The notes under the pieces were generated by a model. It did no database searches. It was not told the DNA's origin and saw only the letters and a list, made by a program, of their open reading frames with translations. A DNA stretch of 64,000 nucleotides from Roseibium aquae (GTDB lineage Bacteria; Pseudomonadota; Alphaproteobacteria; Rhizobiales; Stappiaceae): contig NZ_VXDC01000010.1 of assembly GCF_008711285.1 (NCBI RefSeq), positions 93,716-157,715 of the forward strand, written 5' to 3'. Shown here piece by piece: positions 45,502 to 55,275 of the stretch (position 1 is the first letter of the stretch; every line of letters begins with the position of its first letter). The translations under genes and the position numbers were made by a program.

Positions 45502-46233
45502 ATGGATGCCCTTCACAGCCCATTCGCGCGCAAGCTCGGCGCGTTCGTTGCTCTGTCCGAAAAGGAAGTGTCGGCGCTCGACCGGATGCACGGCCGGCGG
45601 AAGGTCTTTCCCGCCGGAAAAGACATGGTGCATCAGGGACAGACCGATCAGGCGGCCTACATTCTGGCATCGGGCTGGGTCTGTTCCTACAAGATCCTCG
45701 CGGATGGCGCGCGACAGATCGTCGATTTCCAGATCCCCGGCGATTTTCTTGGCCTGCGGTCGGTGCTGTTCCGCACTTCGGATCACAACATCGAACCTGT
45801 AACGAAAGTAGAGGCATCCGAGGTGCTTGTCAGCGATCTGCTGGAAACCTTCAGCGAGACGCCACGACTTGCCACTGCGGTTCTGTGGGCCGCGTCGCGT
45901 GACGAGGCCATGGTGGTCGAGCATCTGGTGAGCATCGGTCGTCGGGATGCGAAAGAGCGTACCGCGCATTTCCTTCTGGAACTGGGCGCGCGGCTCAAAC
46001 TTGTAGGCCTTGGCGCGACTTCCGGATATGCCTGCCCGCTGTCGCAGTACCTGCTGGCAGATGCCTTGGGCCTGAGCGCGGTTCACATCAATCGCGTCTT
46101 GCGTGAACTGCGCGAGCACGGTCTCGTGACGTTCCAGCACGGCCAGGTCGAGATTCACGATCTGGACGGACTGGTGGAGCTTGCGGATTTCGACAAGACC
46201 TATCTCGACCACGACGGCCCGCTGCTCAAGTGA
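45502..46233 (+). CDS. Crp/Fnr-family regulator (intact copy of duplicated module)
   Basis: A 243-residue regulator. The N-terminal cNMP-type beta roll spans about residues 10-130 (KVFPAGKDMVHQGQTDQAAY, IVDFQIPGDFLGL). The C-terminal winged helix spans about 150-215 (LSQYLLADALGLSAVHINRV). It has no N-terminal cysteine cluster, so it is not an iron-sulfur FNR. The ATG at 45502 follows GAGGAG. It shares long segments with the broken copy at 62790-63497. Its stop abuts the stop of the convergent SDR gene. Confidence 0.88.
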   Translation: MDALHSPFARKLGAFVALSEKEVSALDRMHGRRKVFPAGKDMVHQGQTDQAAYILASGWVCSYKILADGARQIVDFQIPGDFLGLRSVLFRTSDHNIEPVTKVEASEVLVSDLLETFSETPRLATAVLWAASRDEAMVVEHLVSIGRRDAKERTAHFLLELGARLKLVGLGATSGYACPLSQYLLADALGLSAVHINRVLRELREHGLVTFQHGQVEIHDLDGLVELADFDKTYLDHDGPLLK

Positions 46234-47007
46234 TCAGGCTGCGGTCATCCCGCCGTCCACCGTGTAGGCCGCTCCGTTGACATAGGCAGCGTCCTCGGAT
46301 GCGAGGAAAGCCACGACACCGGCCACCTCGTCCGGTGTGCCATAGCGCTTCATAGGGATCGTGGCGGCAAAACCCTCATGCACGGCGGCCGCGGCACCGG
46401 GGCTGGCGCCTTGCTCGATCGACGTCATCATCCGGCTGTCGATGGGACCGGGGTTGGTGCAGTTCGCGCGGATGCCTTTTGCCCCCCATTCGACCGCCGC
46501 CGCCTGCGTCAGCCCAAGCACGGCGTGCTTGCTGGCGACATAGGCGCAAAGCCCCGCCGCTCCAGTCATCCCGGCCACGCTGGACGAATTGATGATGCTG
46601 CCGCGCCCGGCCTTTGCCATGACCGGGATGACCAGTTTCAGCCCGAGGAAGATGCCGGTCACGTTGACATCCACCACCTTGCGAAAACTGTCGGTCTGAA
46701 AATCCGGGATTGGCGCAACCGGGCCTTCGATGCCTGCATTGTTGAAGAATATGTCGATGGTGCCGAATGTCTCCACCGTTGCCGCAACGACAGCGCTGAA
46801 TGCCGCCTCATCGGTCACGTCCGCCTCAAGCACCAGCAGTCGCCCCTCATCCGGGATTGCCGCGCGCAGCGGCCCGACATCCGCGCCCGCAATGTCGGTG
46901 GCGGCGATCAATGCGCCCCGGGCGGCCAGCAGTTTGGCGCTGGCCAGGCCGATGGCGCCTGCCGCGCCAGTGATCAGAGCGATCTTTCCGGTCAGGGAGT
47001 GGGGCAT
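46234..47007 (-). CDS. Short-chain dehydrogenase/reductase
   Basis: A 257-residue classical SDR with TGAAGAIG, NNAGIEGP, serine in NSSSVAGMTG and catalytic YVASK, plus PGPIDSRM and the terminal AYTVDGGM typical of the group. The start is the ATG at 47007, six bases past AAGGA; an ATG six bases upstream has no spacing. It lies about 170 bases downstream of arcC on the same strand, perhaps loosely linked to the arginine genes. Substrate unknown. Confidence 0.85.
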   Translation of the reverse strand: MPHSLTGKIALITGAAGAIGLASAKLLAARGALIAATDIAGADVGPLRAAIPDEGRLLVLEADVTDEAAFSAVVAATVETFGTIDIFFNNAGIEGPVAPIPDFQTDSFRKVVDVNVTGIFLGLKLVIPVMAKAGRGSIINSSSVAGMTGAAGLCAYVASKHAVLGLTQAAAVEWGAKGIRANCTNPGPIDSRMMTSIEQGASPGAAAAVHEGFAATIPMKRYGTPDEVAGVVAFLASEDAAYVNGAAYTVDGGMTAA

Positions 47008-47174
47008 CTTCATTCCTTTTCAACAATATCTGCAACCCCATCGCGGCGGAGGCGATCGGTCCGTCCACCCGATGCAGGGGACCTGGGGGACAGGCGCATC
47101 GGGTGGAGCGGTTCGTTTCCCGCGGCAGAAACTGGGAATTGGTCCACCGCGAGGTCGTAGATCATGATCGATCA

Positions 47175-48173
47175 TCAAGCATGGTCCCGCACTGCTTCAG
47201 GTTTGCCTTTCGACAATCGGGCGGATTTGTTTTCACCCGCCGGACGCGTTTCCCGCGCCAAAGAATCCAAGCGCACCTGCGTGCCGGCGCGTCCCTCGAC
47301 GATTGCGCGCGCGTCCTGCAGGCGGCCGATTCCGGCCAAGGTGCCACCGGCGCGGACAAAATTGCAGGCGGCGGTGATCTTTGGCCCCATGGAACCAGCC
47401 GCAAAGTTCATGGTGTCCAGTGCATCCGGTGTGACACATCCGATGGCGGCCTGATCCGGCCCGCCCCAATCGCGAAACACCGCCTCCACGTCGGTCAGCA
47501 TCAGCAGCACGTCTGCCTGCAAGGCCTCCGCCAGCAAGGCCGAGGTGCGATCCTTGTCGATCACCGCCTCGACACCCTCCATGTTGCCGTCTGCCCCGCG
47601 CACCACCGGAATGCCGCCGCCGCCTGCGCAGATCACGCAAACGCCTGCTTCGACCAGCAGACGGATCGGCTTGATACCCAGAATGGCTATCGGCAGCGGG
47701 GATGGAACGACACGTCTCAAACCGCCCTTGTATTCCTCGACCATCGACCAGCTGTTTCTGGTGCGAGCGAGCTCTGCCTCTGCGGCCGAATACACCGGAC
47801 CGATGGGTTTTGTCGGACGATCAAAGGCAGGATCTTCGGGATCAACTTCCACCCGTGTCAGCAAGGTGGCGCAATCGGTCCCTTTGGGCAGGGCGTTCAT
47901 CAATTCCTGCTCGATCAGATAGCCGATCATTCCTTCGGTTTCCGCGCCGAGGATGTCCAGCGGCCAAAGGGTTTCCGGCGCGTGGGCGGCCGCTTGCAAC
48001 GCCATCAACCCCACCTGCGGGCCATTGCCATGCGCCACGATGATTTCATGATCTTGCGCGAGGTCGGCCAAGGCGGCGGCCGCGATGCGCACATTGGTGT
48101 GCTGCGCTTCCGGTGTGATCGGCTCGCCGCGTTTTAGCAGTGCGTTTCCGCCCAGAGCCACCACGATGCGCAT
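47175..48173 (-). CDS. arcC: Carbamate kinase
   Basis: A 332-residue kinase that converts carbamoyl phosphate and ADP to ATP, ammonia and carbon dioxide, the energy step of the arginine deiminase pathway. Motifs ALGGNAL, VAHGNGPQVGL, ICAGGGGIPV and AGSMGPKITAA are present. A basic tail after the core (RPAGENKSARLSKGKPEAV) makes it slightly longer than usual (about 310). It follows arcB by one base. Confidence 0.93.
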   Translation of the reverse strand: MRIVVALGGNALLKRGEPITPEAQHTNVRIAAAALADLAQDHEIIVAHGNGPQVGLMALQAAAHAPETLWPLDILGAETEGMIGYLIEQELMNALPKGTDCATLLTRVEVDPEDPAFDRPTKPIGPVYSAAEAELARTRNSWSMVEEYKGGLRRVVPSPLPIAILGIKPIRLLVEAGVCVICAGGGGIPVVRGADGNMEGVEAVIDKDRTSALLAEALQADVLLMLTDVEAVFRDWGGPDQAAIGCVTPDALDTMNFAAGSMGPKITAACNFVRAGGTLAGIGRLQDARAIVEGRAGTQVRLDSLARETRPAGENKSARLSKGKPEAVRDHA

Positions 48174-48174
48174 G

Positions 48175-49176
48175 TCAGGCTCCTATCGTGGCGACGAGGA
48201 CCGCCTTGATCGAATGCAACCGGTTCTCGGCCTGGTCGAACACCACGGATGCCGGAGATTCAAAGACCTCGTCCGTCACCTCCATGCAGTCGATGCCGTA
48301 GGTTTGAAAGATTTTCTCGCCGGTCGCGGTGTTGCGGTTGTGGAAGGCGGGCAGGCAATGCAGGAACTTGGTGTGCGGGTTGCCGGTCAGGTCCATCACG
48401 TCTTGCGTGACCGAGAAAGGCGACAGCAGCGCGATGCGCTCGGCCCAGACCTCTTCGGGCTCGCCCATCGACACCCAGACATCGGTGTAGATGTAGTCGC
48501 AGCCCTCGACGCCTTCGGCCAGCTTTTCGGTCCGGGTGATCCGCGCACCGCTGGTTTCCGCAAGCTTGTGACACTGATCGACCAGAGCCTGATCCGGCCA
48601 CAGGCTTTGTGGGCCATAGAGGCGGACATCCATGCCGATGAGCGCCGCACCGACCATCAGCGACGTTCCCATGTTGCCGCCGGTATCGCCGACGAAGCAG
48701 AACGAAATGTCGGACAGATGCTTGTGGGTGTATTCGCGCATCGTCATCAGATCGGCGAGGATCTGTGTCGGGTGAAATTCGTCCGTCAGCCCGTTGTAGA
48801 CGGGCACCCCGGCAAACTGCGCCAGAACTTCCGCATCCGCCTGCCCGAAGCCGCGATATTCAATGGCGTCATAGAACCTGCCCAGAACCCGCGCCGTGTC
48901 CTTCATCGTCTCCTTGGTGCCGATATGACTGCCCGAGGGCCCTAGATAGGTGACATGCGCCCCCTGATCGAAGGCCGCGACCTCGAAGGCGCTGCGGGTG
49001 CGGGTGCTGTCCTTTTCAAAGATCAGGGCGATGTTCTTGCCTTTCAGAAGCTGTTTTTCGGTGCCTGTCGCCTTGGCCTCCTTCAGGCTGGCTCCGAGGC
49101 GGAGCAGAAAGCGCAACTCGTCGGGCGAGAAATCCAGCAGTTTCAGGAAACTGCGACCATGCAGGTTCTGGGGCAT
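48175..49176 (-). CDS. arcB: Catabolic ornithine carbamoyltransferase
   Basis: A 333-residue enzyme that phosphorolyses citrulline to ornithine and carbamoyl phosphate. It has the carbamoyl-phosphate motif [10 protein letters not shown], the [10 protein letters not shown] stretch and the HCLPAFHN catalytic loop. Neighbouring arcA and arcC mark it as the catabolic type. The ATG at 49176 follows AAAGGA. Confidence 0.93.
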   Translation of the reverse strand: MPQNLHGRSFLKLLDFSPDELRFLLRLGASLKEAKATGTEKQLLKGKNIALIFEKDSTRTRSAFEVAAFDQGAHVTYLGPSGSHIGTKETMKDTARVLGRFYDAIEYRGFGQADAEVLAQFAGVPVYNGLTDEFHPTQILADLMTMREYTHKHLSDISFCFVGDTGGNMGTSLMVGAALIGMDVRLYGPQSLWPDQALVDQCHKLAETSGARITRTEKLAEGVEGCDYIYTDVWVSMGEPEEVWAERIALLSPFSVTQDVMDLTGNPHTKFLHCLPAFHNRNTATGEKIFQTYGIDCMEVTDEVFESPASVVFDQAENRLHSIKAVLVATIGA

Positions 49177-49206
49177 CGAGTGGTCCTTTCGGGGCAATGG
49201 CGCAGA

Positions 49207-50430
49207 TTAAAGGGCGTCTCGGATCAGCGGACAGGTCATGCAATGCGACCCGCCGCGCCCTCGGCCCAGTTCAGCTCCGGAAATGGTGATGACCTCGACG
49301 CCCGCCTTTCGCAGCAGCGTGTTGGAATGTTCGTTGCGCGCATAGCCGACCACGACACCGGGGCTGATGCACAGCAGGTTGTTGGCGTCGTCCCATTGTT
49401 CGCGCTGAGCTTCATAGGCGTCGCCCCCGGTTGGAACCGTGCGCAACGCCTTTATGTTCAGAGCGTCGGCGACCACCTCGATGAAGGCGCGCGTCTCTGC
49501 AACGACCACGACCTTGCCGTCGTCGCCGGGGCGCAGGGAGTAGGCCTGAATCAAGTCCGTTACCTCGGCGAAGACGGTCACCATATCGCGGTCGCAGAAG
49601 GTGAAAACGGTATCGAGATGCATCGACGACCGCTCGCGGGGAAACCGGCAGGCGATGACCCGTTCCGCTGCGCCGGCTGCGAACAGCGCCCGCGCCACCT
49701 GCCCAACGGCTTGCGGCGTGGTGCGCTCGCCCATGCCGATGAGCACGATCCCGTTGCCGACAGGCATCACATCGCCGCCTTCCAGCGTCGCAAGGCCGTG
49801 ATTTACCAAGGGATCCCCGAACCATATGGGAAAACCGGCATCCTTGAAGTCGGGATGGAACCGGTAGATAGTGGCCAGATTCAGCGTTTCCAGTCGCCGG
49901 GCAGGCCAGAACATCGGATTCAGCGTCACGCCGCCATAGATCCAGCAGGAACTGTCGCGCGTGAAGATAGTGTTGGGCATCGGGGCAAGCTGGAAATCGC
50001 TGTCCCGCAGCATCGCCACGACCACCCCGGCCTCTGGGATTGGCAATTCGGCGCGGCTCATGCCGCCGATCAGGATATGCGACAGGGCCCCGGCGGGCAT
50101 CTCCATCAGGCAGACCAGAAGGTCCTGAGACAACCCGACGCCCACCGAGTTGTCATTGATCCGCGCATCCAGCAGCCAGCGGCGCGCCTCGGGGATCGCC
50201 AGCACCTCTTCCAGCATCTCGCGCAATAGCACCACTTCGACGCCATGCGCTTCGAGTGCATCGACGAATTCCATGTGATCGACCCGTGCCTGTTTGACCC
50301 AGAGCACGTCGTCGAACAGCAGACTTTCCGCATTTGCGGGTGTCAGCCGGGCCATCTCCGTTCCGGGACGGTGGACAAGAACGCGGCGCAGTTGCCCCGC
50401 CTCGGAATGAACGCCATAGGTCAGTGTCAT
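49207..50430 (-). CDS. arcA: Arginine deiminase
   Basis: A 407-residue hydrolase turning arginine into citrulline and ammonia. Family marks are [28 protein letters not shown] (catalytic His), and the nucleophilic cysteine in [12 protein letters not shown]. The stop and start overlap with the permease gene upstream (ATGA), so arcA was translationally coupled to a gene that is now broken. Confidence 0.94.
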   Translation of the reverse strand: MTLTYGVHSEAGQLRRVLVHRPGTEMARLTPANAESLLFDDVLWVKQARVDHMEFVDALEAHGVEVVLLREMLEEVLAIPEARRWLLDARINDNSVGVGLSQDLLVCLMEMPAGALSHILIGGMSRAELPIPEAGVVVAMLRDSDFQLAPMPNTIFTRDSSCWIYGGVTLNPMFWPARRLETLNLATIYRFHPDFKDAGFPIWFGDPLVNHGLATLEGGDVMPVGNGIVLIGMGERTTPQAVGQVARALFAAGAAERVIACRFPRERSSMHLDTVFTFCDRDMVTVFAEVTDLIQAYSLRPGDDGKVVVVAETRAFIEVVADALNIKALRTVPTGGDAYEAQREQWDDANNLLCISPGVVVGYARNEHSNTLLRKAGVEVITISGAELGRGRGGSHCMTCPLIRDAL

Positions 50431-51669
50431 GTGGGGGTGCCTTCCAGCATTGTAGCAAGGCCAAGCGCGGCCATGACGATCAGGGTAAGGATGACCAGAA
50501 GCGGCCAGACAAAGCGCAGCCAGCGCTCATAGGGGACACGACCGATGGCCAGCCCTCCCATCACGACGGCGGATGTGGGGGTGATCAGGTTGACCATGCC
50601 GCTGGCGGTTGCAAAGGCGGTGACGACCAGTTCCCGCTTGACCCCCGCGAAGTCGGCGACAGGGGCGAGGATGGGCATCGACAGGACGGCCAGGCCTGAA
50701 GTGGAGGGCACGAAAAACGACAGCCCAACCTGCGTCCAGTAGATCACCAGGATGAACGCTGTCTGCGACAGGCCCGCCACGCTGGTTTCCGCTGCGTGCA
50801 GAATCGTGTCGGTGATGTGGCCTGCGTCCATGATTACGACGATCCCGCGCGCCAGCGCGATAATCAGCGCCACGCCAAGAAGGTCGCGCGCGCCGTTGAC
50901 GAAACTCTCCACCAGCTTGGCCTCGCCCAAACGGGCGACGATACCGATGAGGACGGCTGCCGCCAGAAACAGCCCGCTCATCTCGGCCATCCACCAGCCG
51001 CCGATGGACACGCCCCAGATCATCAGGCCGAAGGTCAGCGCGAACAGGATCAGCACGATCTTGTGCAATCCGGTGAAAGTCGCAGCCTCCATCGGCGTCG
51101 AGGCAAGGAAATGCGCCTCGTTCGCAGCTTTCCTGTCGTAGACCAGCGATTTTGTCGGGTCGGCCCGCACACGCGCCGCATAGCGCATCACGAAGGCAAC
51201 CGTGACCAGCCAGCATACCGCCAGAATGATCAGCCGCAGCACCAGCCCATCCGCAAAGGTCACGCCCGCCGCGTCTGACGCGATGACGGTCGAAAAGGCG
51301 TTGATGGTTGAGCCCAGAACGCCGACACCGGCCCCCAGCAGGATCACCGCCACGGCCGTCAGCGCATCGTATCTGGCGGCGATCATCACCGGGATCAGCA
51401 GGACGTAGAAGGCCAGCGTCTCCTCGGCCATGCCGTAAGTCGTGCCACCCAGCGCAAAGAGCGCCATCAGGATCGGGATCATCCAGTTCTCGCGGCCCCT
51501 GAGGCGGACCATCGCGCGGGCGATCCCGGCATCAATGGCCCCTGACGCCGTCACCACCCCGATGAACCCGCCGATGATCAGCACGAACAGCGACACGTCG
51601 ATTGCCCGGGCCACATACTCGACGGGGTCGTAGAAGCCGGCGATCGGGGCGAGGATGACATCGAAAAAG
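50427..51669 (-). pseudogene. Arginine-type permease, C-terminal part (split by inversion)
   Basis: About 413 codons encoding the C-terminal bulk of a YfcC/DcuC-like basic amino-acid permease (arginine-ornithine exchange is the likely role by context). The frame reads FFDVILAPIAGFYDP from the breakpoint and contains many membrane helices (VILLGAGVGVLGSTINAFS, PSTSGLAVLSMPIL). The missing first 68 codons lie inverted at 52954-53157. The frame is open upstream into antisense of atpA, so no normal product is expected. Full length when rejoined is about 481 residues. Confidence 0.88.
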
Positions 51670-51677
51670 CCCTGCGG

Positions 51678-52046
51678 GTCGACTATGCGCAGTTTCTGGA
51701 GATGGAGGTGTTTACCCGCTTCGGCGGCACCATCGAGCCGCGCGTGCAGGCGCAACTGACGCGCGGGACGCGGTTGCGCGCCGTGCTGCGCCAGAACCAG
51801 TACGCACCGATGCGGCTGGCCGAGGAGGTGGCGCTGGTGCTGGCGGTGCAGGAGGGGCTGCTGGATGAGCTGAAGCCCGGGGAGGTCGCCAGTTTCCGCG
51901 CCAGTCTTGCCAGGGCGCGGGAAAGAGGGGCGGGCGAGGTGCTGCGAAAGGTCGAGACAACGGGCAAGCTGGACGAGGCGGACAAGGCGGCGCTTCTGGC
52001 CGTGCTGCGCGAACTGGCCGCGTCTCAGATCGCCGACAATGTCTGA
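51678..52046 (+). pseudogene. atpA: ATP synthase alpha subunit, C-terminal part (split by inversion)
   Basis: 123 residues, the end of the F1 alpha subunit: VDYAQFLEMEVFTRFGG, then RLRAVLRQNQYAPMRLAEEV. It has no upstream alpha-subunit sequence in this orientation; the first 382 residues lie at 53149-54294 on the other strand. Together they give about 505 residues, normal for alpha. The stop overlaps the atpG start by eight bases. Confidence 0.9.
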
Positions 52047-52848
52047 CGCCGACCTCTCCGCCCGGATCGACGGCATCCGCCAACTAGGCAGCGTCGTACG
52101 GGCAATGACCGGAATCGCCGGGGCGCGCGCCCGCACGGCCCGCGCCCAGATCGCGGCGGTCGAGGGTTATGCCGCCACGCTAGAGGCGGCATTGTCGCAG
52201 GGTTTGGCCGGAGTGGAGCTGGAAGACCCCGAACTGACAGCCCGCCCGGCGCTTGTGGTGTTCTGCGCCGAACAGGGGTTCGTGGGCGGGTTTTCAGAAC
52301 GGGTACTGGACGAGGTTGGCGCGATCCCGAAAGGCACCGATCTGTTCCTGGTCGGCAATCGCGGGACGGCGATTGGTGCGTCACGCGGGATGATGCCCGG
52401 ATGGTCGGCCGCGATGCCGTCCCGCTCTGCCAGCCTGCCGAAATTCGCGGACCGCGTGCTCGCGGCGGTGTTCGCAGACGGCGATCTGCGCCCGGTGGCA
52501 GTGGTTCACATGATTTGGAACCGCGGGCAAGCGGCGGTGGAACGCAGCGACCTGTTTCCGTTTCCGCCTGCGGAAGGCACGCGCGCGCAGTCCGCCCCCC
52601 TCATCAATCTGGCTGCCGATGAACTCGCCGCAGCGCTCCGGCTTGATCAACTCCACGCGGTCCTGACCCGGGCCGCCCTCCATGCCTTCATTGCCGAGAA
52701 CGAAGCGCGGATGGCCGCCATGTCCGCCGCATCCCGCCAGATCGAGGACGAGCTGGACGTGCTGGAAGCACTGGCCCGCAGGCAGCGGCAAGAGGCGATC
52801 ACCGCCGAGATCATCGAGATTGCGGCGGGGGCCATGGCGGGCCGTTGA
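52039..52848 (+). CDS. atpG: ATP synthase gamma subunit of N-type ATPase (carried in the inversion)
   Basis: A 269-residue rotor shaft subunit. The N-terminal helix (DLSARIDGIRQLGSVVRAMT) and C-terminal helix (ASRQIEDELDVLEALARRQR, EIIEIAAGAMAG) fit gamma. It is intact but now points against the rest of the operon, so it has lost its normal transcript. The final position in the operon matches the atpDCQRBEFAG order. Confidence 0.85.
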   Translation: MSDADLSARIDGIRQLGSVVRAMTGIAGARARTARAQIAAVEGYAATLEAALSQGLAGVELEDPELTARPALVVFCAEQGFVGGFSERVLDEVGAIPKGTDLFLVGNRGTAIGASRGMMPGWSAAMPSRSASLPKFADRVLAAVFADGDLRPVAVVHMIWNRGQAAVERSDLFPFPPAEGTRAQSAPLINLAADELAAALRLDQLHAVLTRAALHAFIAENEARMAAMSAASRQIEDELDVLEALARRQRQEAITAEIIEIAAGAMAGR

Positions 52849-52953
52849 CGCTCGGGCCATACCGTCGGCATCCCGGACCTAACCTGCATCAGCACGCCGC
52901 TTTGCCATCCCGGCTAGCCTGATCCCGTTACGTCAACCAAGGGAAGCCGCCTC

Positions 52954-53157
52954 ATGCCACCTGTCGAAGAAACCGAGGCGAAAGCAGGGTTCCGATTCCC
53001 GTCCGCCTTCACCATTCTGTTCGCGCTGATCATTCTGGTTGCGGCCCTGACCTGGATCATCCCGGCAGGCGAGTATGCGCGGGTGGCCTCCGATGCGCTT
53101 GGCAAGGATGTGCCCGTGGCGGGCAGCTATGCGCGCACGGACGCCGAGCCGCAGGGA
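52954..53157 (+). pseudogene. Arginine-type permease, N-terminal part (split by inversion)
   Basis: The first 68 codons of the permease: cytoplasmic start then a helix ([20 protein letters not shown]) and [10 protein letters not shown], ending at TDAEPQG. Beyond the breakpoint the frame runs antisense through atpA. The 105-base gap before it (52849-52953) may hold the original permease/arc promoter, now facing the other way. Confidence 0.85.
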
Positions 53158-54294
53158 CTTCGCTGCATCGCGCAGGGCGGGCGCCTGCGTCTTGCCGCCC
53201 ACCCGGCTGACCGACACGCCCACATCGACGGCCGGTTTCTGCCCCTCCTGGAACAGGCGCGCATTCAGCACGATCTGCCCGTCGGTTATGGAGATCAGGT
53301 TCGTGGGGATATAGGCCGACAGGTTCCCGGCCTCGGTCTGTGCAATCGGCAGGGCGGTCAGCGACCCGCCGCCCCGGGCCTGCGACAGCTTCGCCGCGCG
53401 TTCCAGAAGGCGGGCGTGCACGTAGAAGACATCGCCCGGATAGGCCTCGCGCCCCGGCGACTGGCGGGTCAGCAGCGCAATCTCGCGGTGGGTGGCGGCG
53501 TGTTTGCTCAGATCGTCGATCACGATCAGGGTATGGCCGCCCTTGTCACGGAAATGCTCGGCCATGGTCATGCCGGCAAAAGGCGCGATCCATTGCAGGC
53601 CCGGCGGGGTCGCAGGCCCGGCCACCACAACGATGCAGCGGCCAAAGGCGGCATGGGTCTGCAGCGCATCGACGGCGCGGCGCACCGCCGACGTCTTCTG
53701 CCCCACCGCGACATAGATGCAGATCATGTCGGTGTCGCGCTGCGCGATGATCGTGTCGGCGGCCAGCGTCGTCTTGCCCGTCGCCGGATCACCGATGATC
53801 AATTCGCGCTGGCCCCGACCCAGTGCGAACAGCGTGTCGACCACCAGCACCCCGGTCTGCACCGGATTGACGACCAGATCGCGCTCGATGATGCCGGGGG
53901 CGTCGCGCTCGATCGGCAAGGTCGCCTCGGCGGTAATCGGCCCCTTTCCATCCAGCGGGCGGCCCAGCGGGTCGACGATGCGCCCGAGCAGGCCCGCCCC
54001 CACCGGCACGCGCACCACATCGCCCGTACCGTGCACGGCGTCACCCGCTTGCAGGGCGTGGGCGGCATCCAGCAGCACGCAGCCGATCCGGTCGGGTTCC
54101 AGGACTTGTGCAAAGCCGAAGGCCCCCGCGTCGAAGCGCAGCAGTTCGTCAAGCCGCACATCGGGCAGACCCGAGATCATCGCCACGCCATCGGCAATGT
54201 CCTCGACCCGTCCCCGGTGTTCGGCCACCGGGCCGAGGGCGGTGGACTGAACGCGCGTGGTTGCGTCCTTCAGCCAGAGGGTATCATGCGGCAT
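53149..54294 (-). pseudogene. atpA: ATP synthase alpha subunit, N-terminal part (split by inversion)
   Basis: 382 residues from ATG 54294: beta-barrel domain, then the nucleotide domain with Walker [23 protein letters not shown] and [13 protein letters not shown], ending at AAKSLR. Past the breakpoint the frame would add about 70 unrelated residues (to 52933). Without the C-terminal helical domain the alpha subunit should not assemble. The start overlaps atpF. Confidence 0.9.
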
Positions 54295-55033
54295 CGGACA
54301 GATCGCCCTTTTCGCCAAGGGCTGCGGCAATCCGGTCAAGATCGGCGCGCCATGAATTGCGCAAGCTGAAATGCGCAGAGTGAATCTCATAACCCGCGAT
54401 CAGCGCTCGATCGGTACGGAAGGTAAGGGCAGCATGCGCGCCAAGGACGTTTGCTATGGCATCGGCGATCCGGCCCTGCGCTGCGCTGTCCTGATCGGCT
54501 GCGCTAACGACCTCAAGGTTGACACCCGCCAACGCGGTTCGCTCGGCATCGGTCAGTGCTCTAAGGCCCTGCACCAGCCAGCCCAGAAACGCCGCATCCG
54601 TGGCCGGGCCATCCAGCCGCGCTGCAAGCTGTGCTGCGATGGTCAGTGCGAGGCCCTGTGCCTCTGTCATTGCGTTGGCTTTCAAAGTCTCGGCGGCGCG
54701 GACGCGGGCGGTTTTGGCGGTATCGCGCAAGGTTTCCACTTCGGCCCGCGCCTCGGCCAGCAGGCTTTCGCGGGCAGCCGCCGTATCCTTGCAGGCGATG
54801 GCCAGCATCGCGTCACGCTCGGCGGCCAGCCCCGCCCGTGCTTCGGCAACCTCGGCCAGTGCGGCCTCGGCCTCGGTCCGTTTGGCCTCTGCCTCGTCCA
54901 GCAGCGTCGCTGCGCTCGCCTGACGGTCGGCGATCAGTGCCGCGACGGGCTTCCAGAAGAACCGGTGCAGCAGCCAGATAAGGACAAGGACATTAGCCGT
55001 CTGAAAGCCAAGGGTCCACAGATCAAACGTCAT
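54284..55033 (-). CDS. atpF: ATP synthase b-type subunit of N-type ATPase
   Basis: A 249-residue stator subunit: an N-terminal helix ([20 protein letters not shown]), a long alanine/glutamate-rich coiled coil (residues 35-140), and a C-terminal region longer than in usual b subunits (about 160). N-type ATPases lack a separate delta gene, and this extension probably fills that role. The ATG at 55033 overlaps the atpE stop. Confidence 0.88.
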   Translation of the reverse strand: MTFDLWTLGFQTANVLVLIWLLHRFFWKPVAALIADRQASAATLLDEAEAKRTEAEAALAEVAEARAGLAAERDAMLAIACKDTAAARESLLAEARAEVETLRDTAKTARVRAAETLKANAMTEAQGLALTIAAQLAARLDGPATDAAFLGWLVQGLRALTDAERTALAGVNLEVVSAADQDSAAQGRIADAIANVLGAHAALTFRTDRALIAGYEIHSAHFSLRNSWRADLDRIAAALGEKGDLSDAA

Positions 55034-55275
55034 GGCATCATCGGGTTGGCGAACAGCAGCAAGAGTGCGATGACAAGGCAATAGATCGCTGTCGTCTCGA
55101 TCATCGCCAAGCCCACGAACAGAGTGCGCGAAATGGTGTTTGCGGCTTCTGGCTGCCGCGCGATGGCGTCCATCGCGGCGGCCACGGCCCGGCCTTCGGC
55201 CAGGGCCGGGCCGAGTGCGCCGAACGACACTGCGAAAGCTGCGCAAAAGATGCTGATCAGGGGGACATATTCCAT
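55030..55275 (-). CDS. atpE: ATP synthase c subunit of N-type ATPase
   Basis: An 81-residue two-helix rotor-ring subunit. Helix 1 holds GPALAEGRAV and helix 2 holds AMIETTAIYCLVI, with the loop ARQPEA between them. The helix-2 Glu-Thr-Thr-x-x-Tyr pattern resembles Na+-binding rings, but helix 1 has a glutamate (AEG) where Na+ rings have glutamine. This gives a double-carboxylate site as known for some N-type rings. The coupling ion cannot be told from sequence. GAGGAG precedes the ATG. Confidence 0.92.
   Translation of the reverse strand: MEYVPLISIFCAAFAVSFGALGPALAEGRAVAAAMDAIARQPEAANTISRTLFVGLAMIETTAIYCLVIALLLLFANPMMP

Larger units (their letters stand above)
51670..53156. other. Inverted segment bounded by CCCTGCGG / CCGCAGGG
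   Basis: CCCTGCGG at 51670-51677 and its complement CCGCAGGG at 53149-53156 bound a block of about 1.48 kb on the wrong strand. It carries the atpA 3' part, atpG and the permease 5' part. Flipping it restores atpA (K-S-L-R then V-D-Y-A-Q) and the permease (E-P-Q-G then F-F-D-V) in frame with no gain or loss. Confidence 0.9.

Noticed and set aside
47164..47175. The palindrome ATGATCGATCAT at the end of arcC as an FNR box
   Set aside because: The spacing and the second half do not fit TTGA-N6-TCAA, and it lies beside the arcC stop rather than a start.
52954..54369. A 471-codon plus-strand frame starting with the permease N-terminus
   Set aside because: Only the first 68 codons are permease. 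The rest is antisense to atpA and arises from the inversion joint.
52933..54390. A 485-codon frame taken as one intact atpA
   Set aside because: After AAKSLR (53149) the product is antisense permease sequence. The real alpha C-terminus is at 51678-52046.
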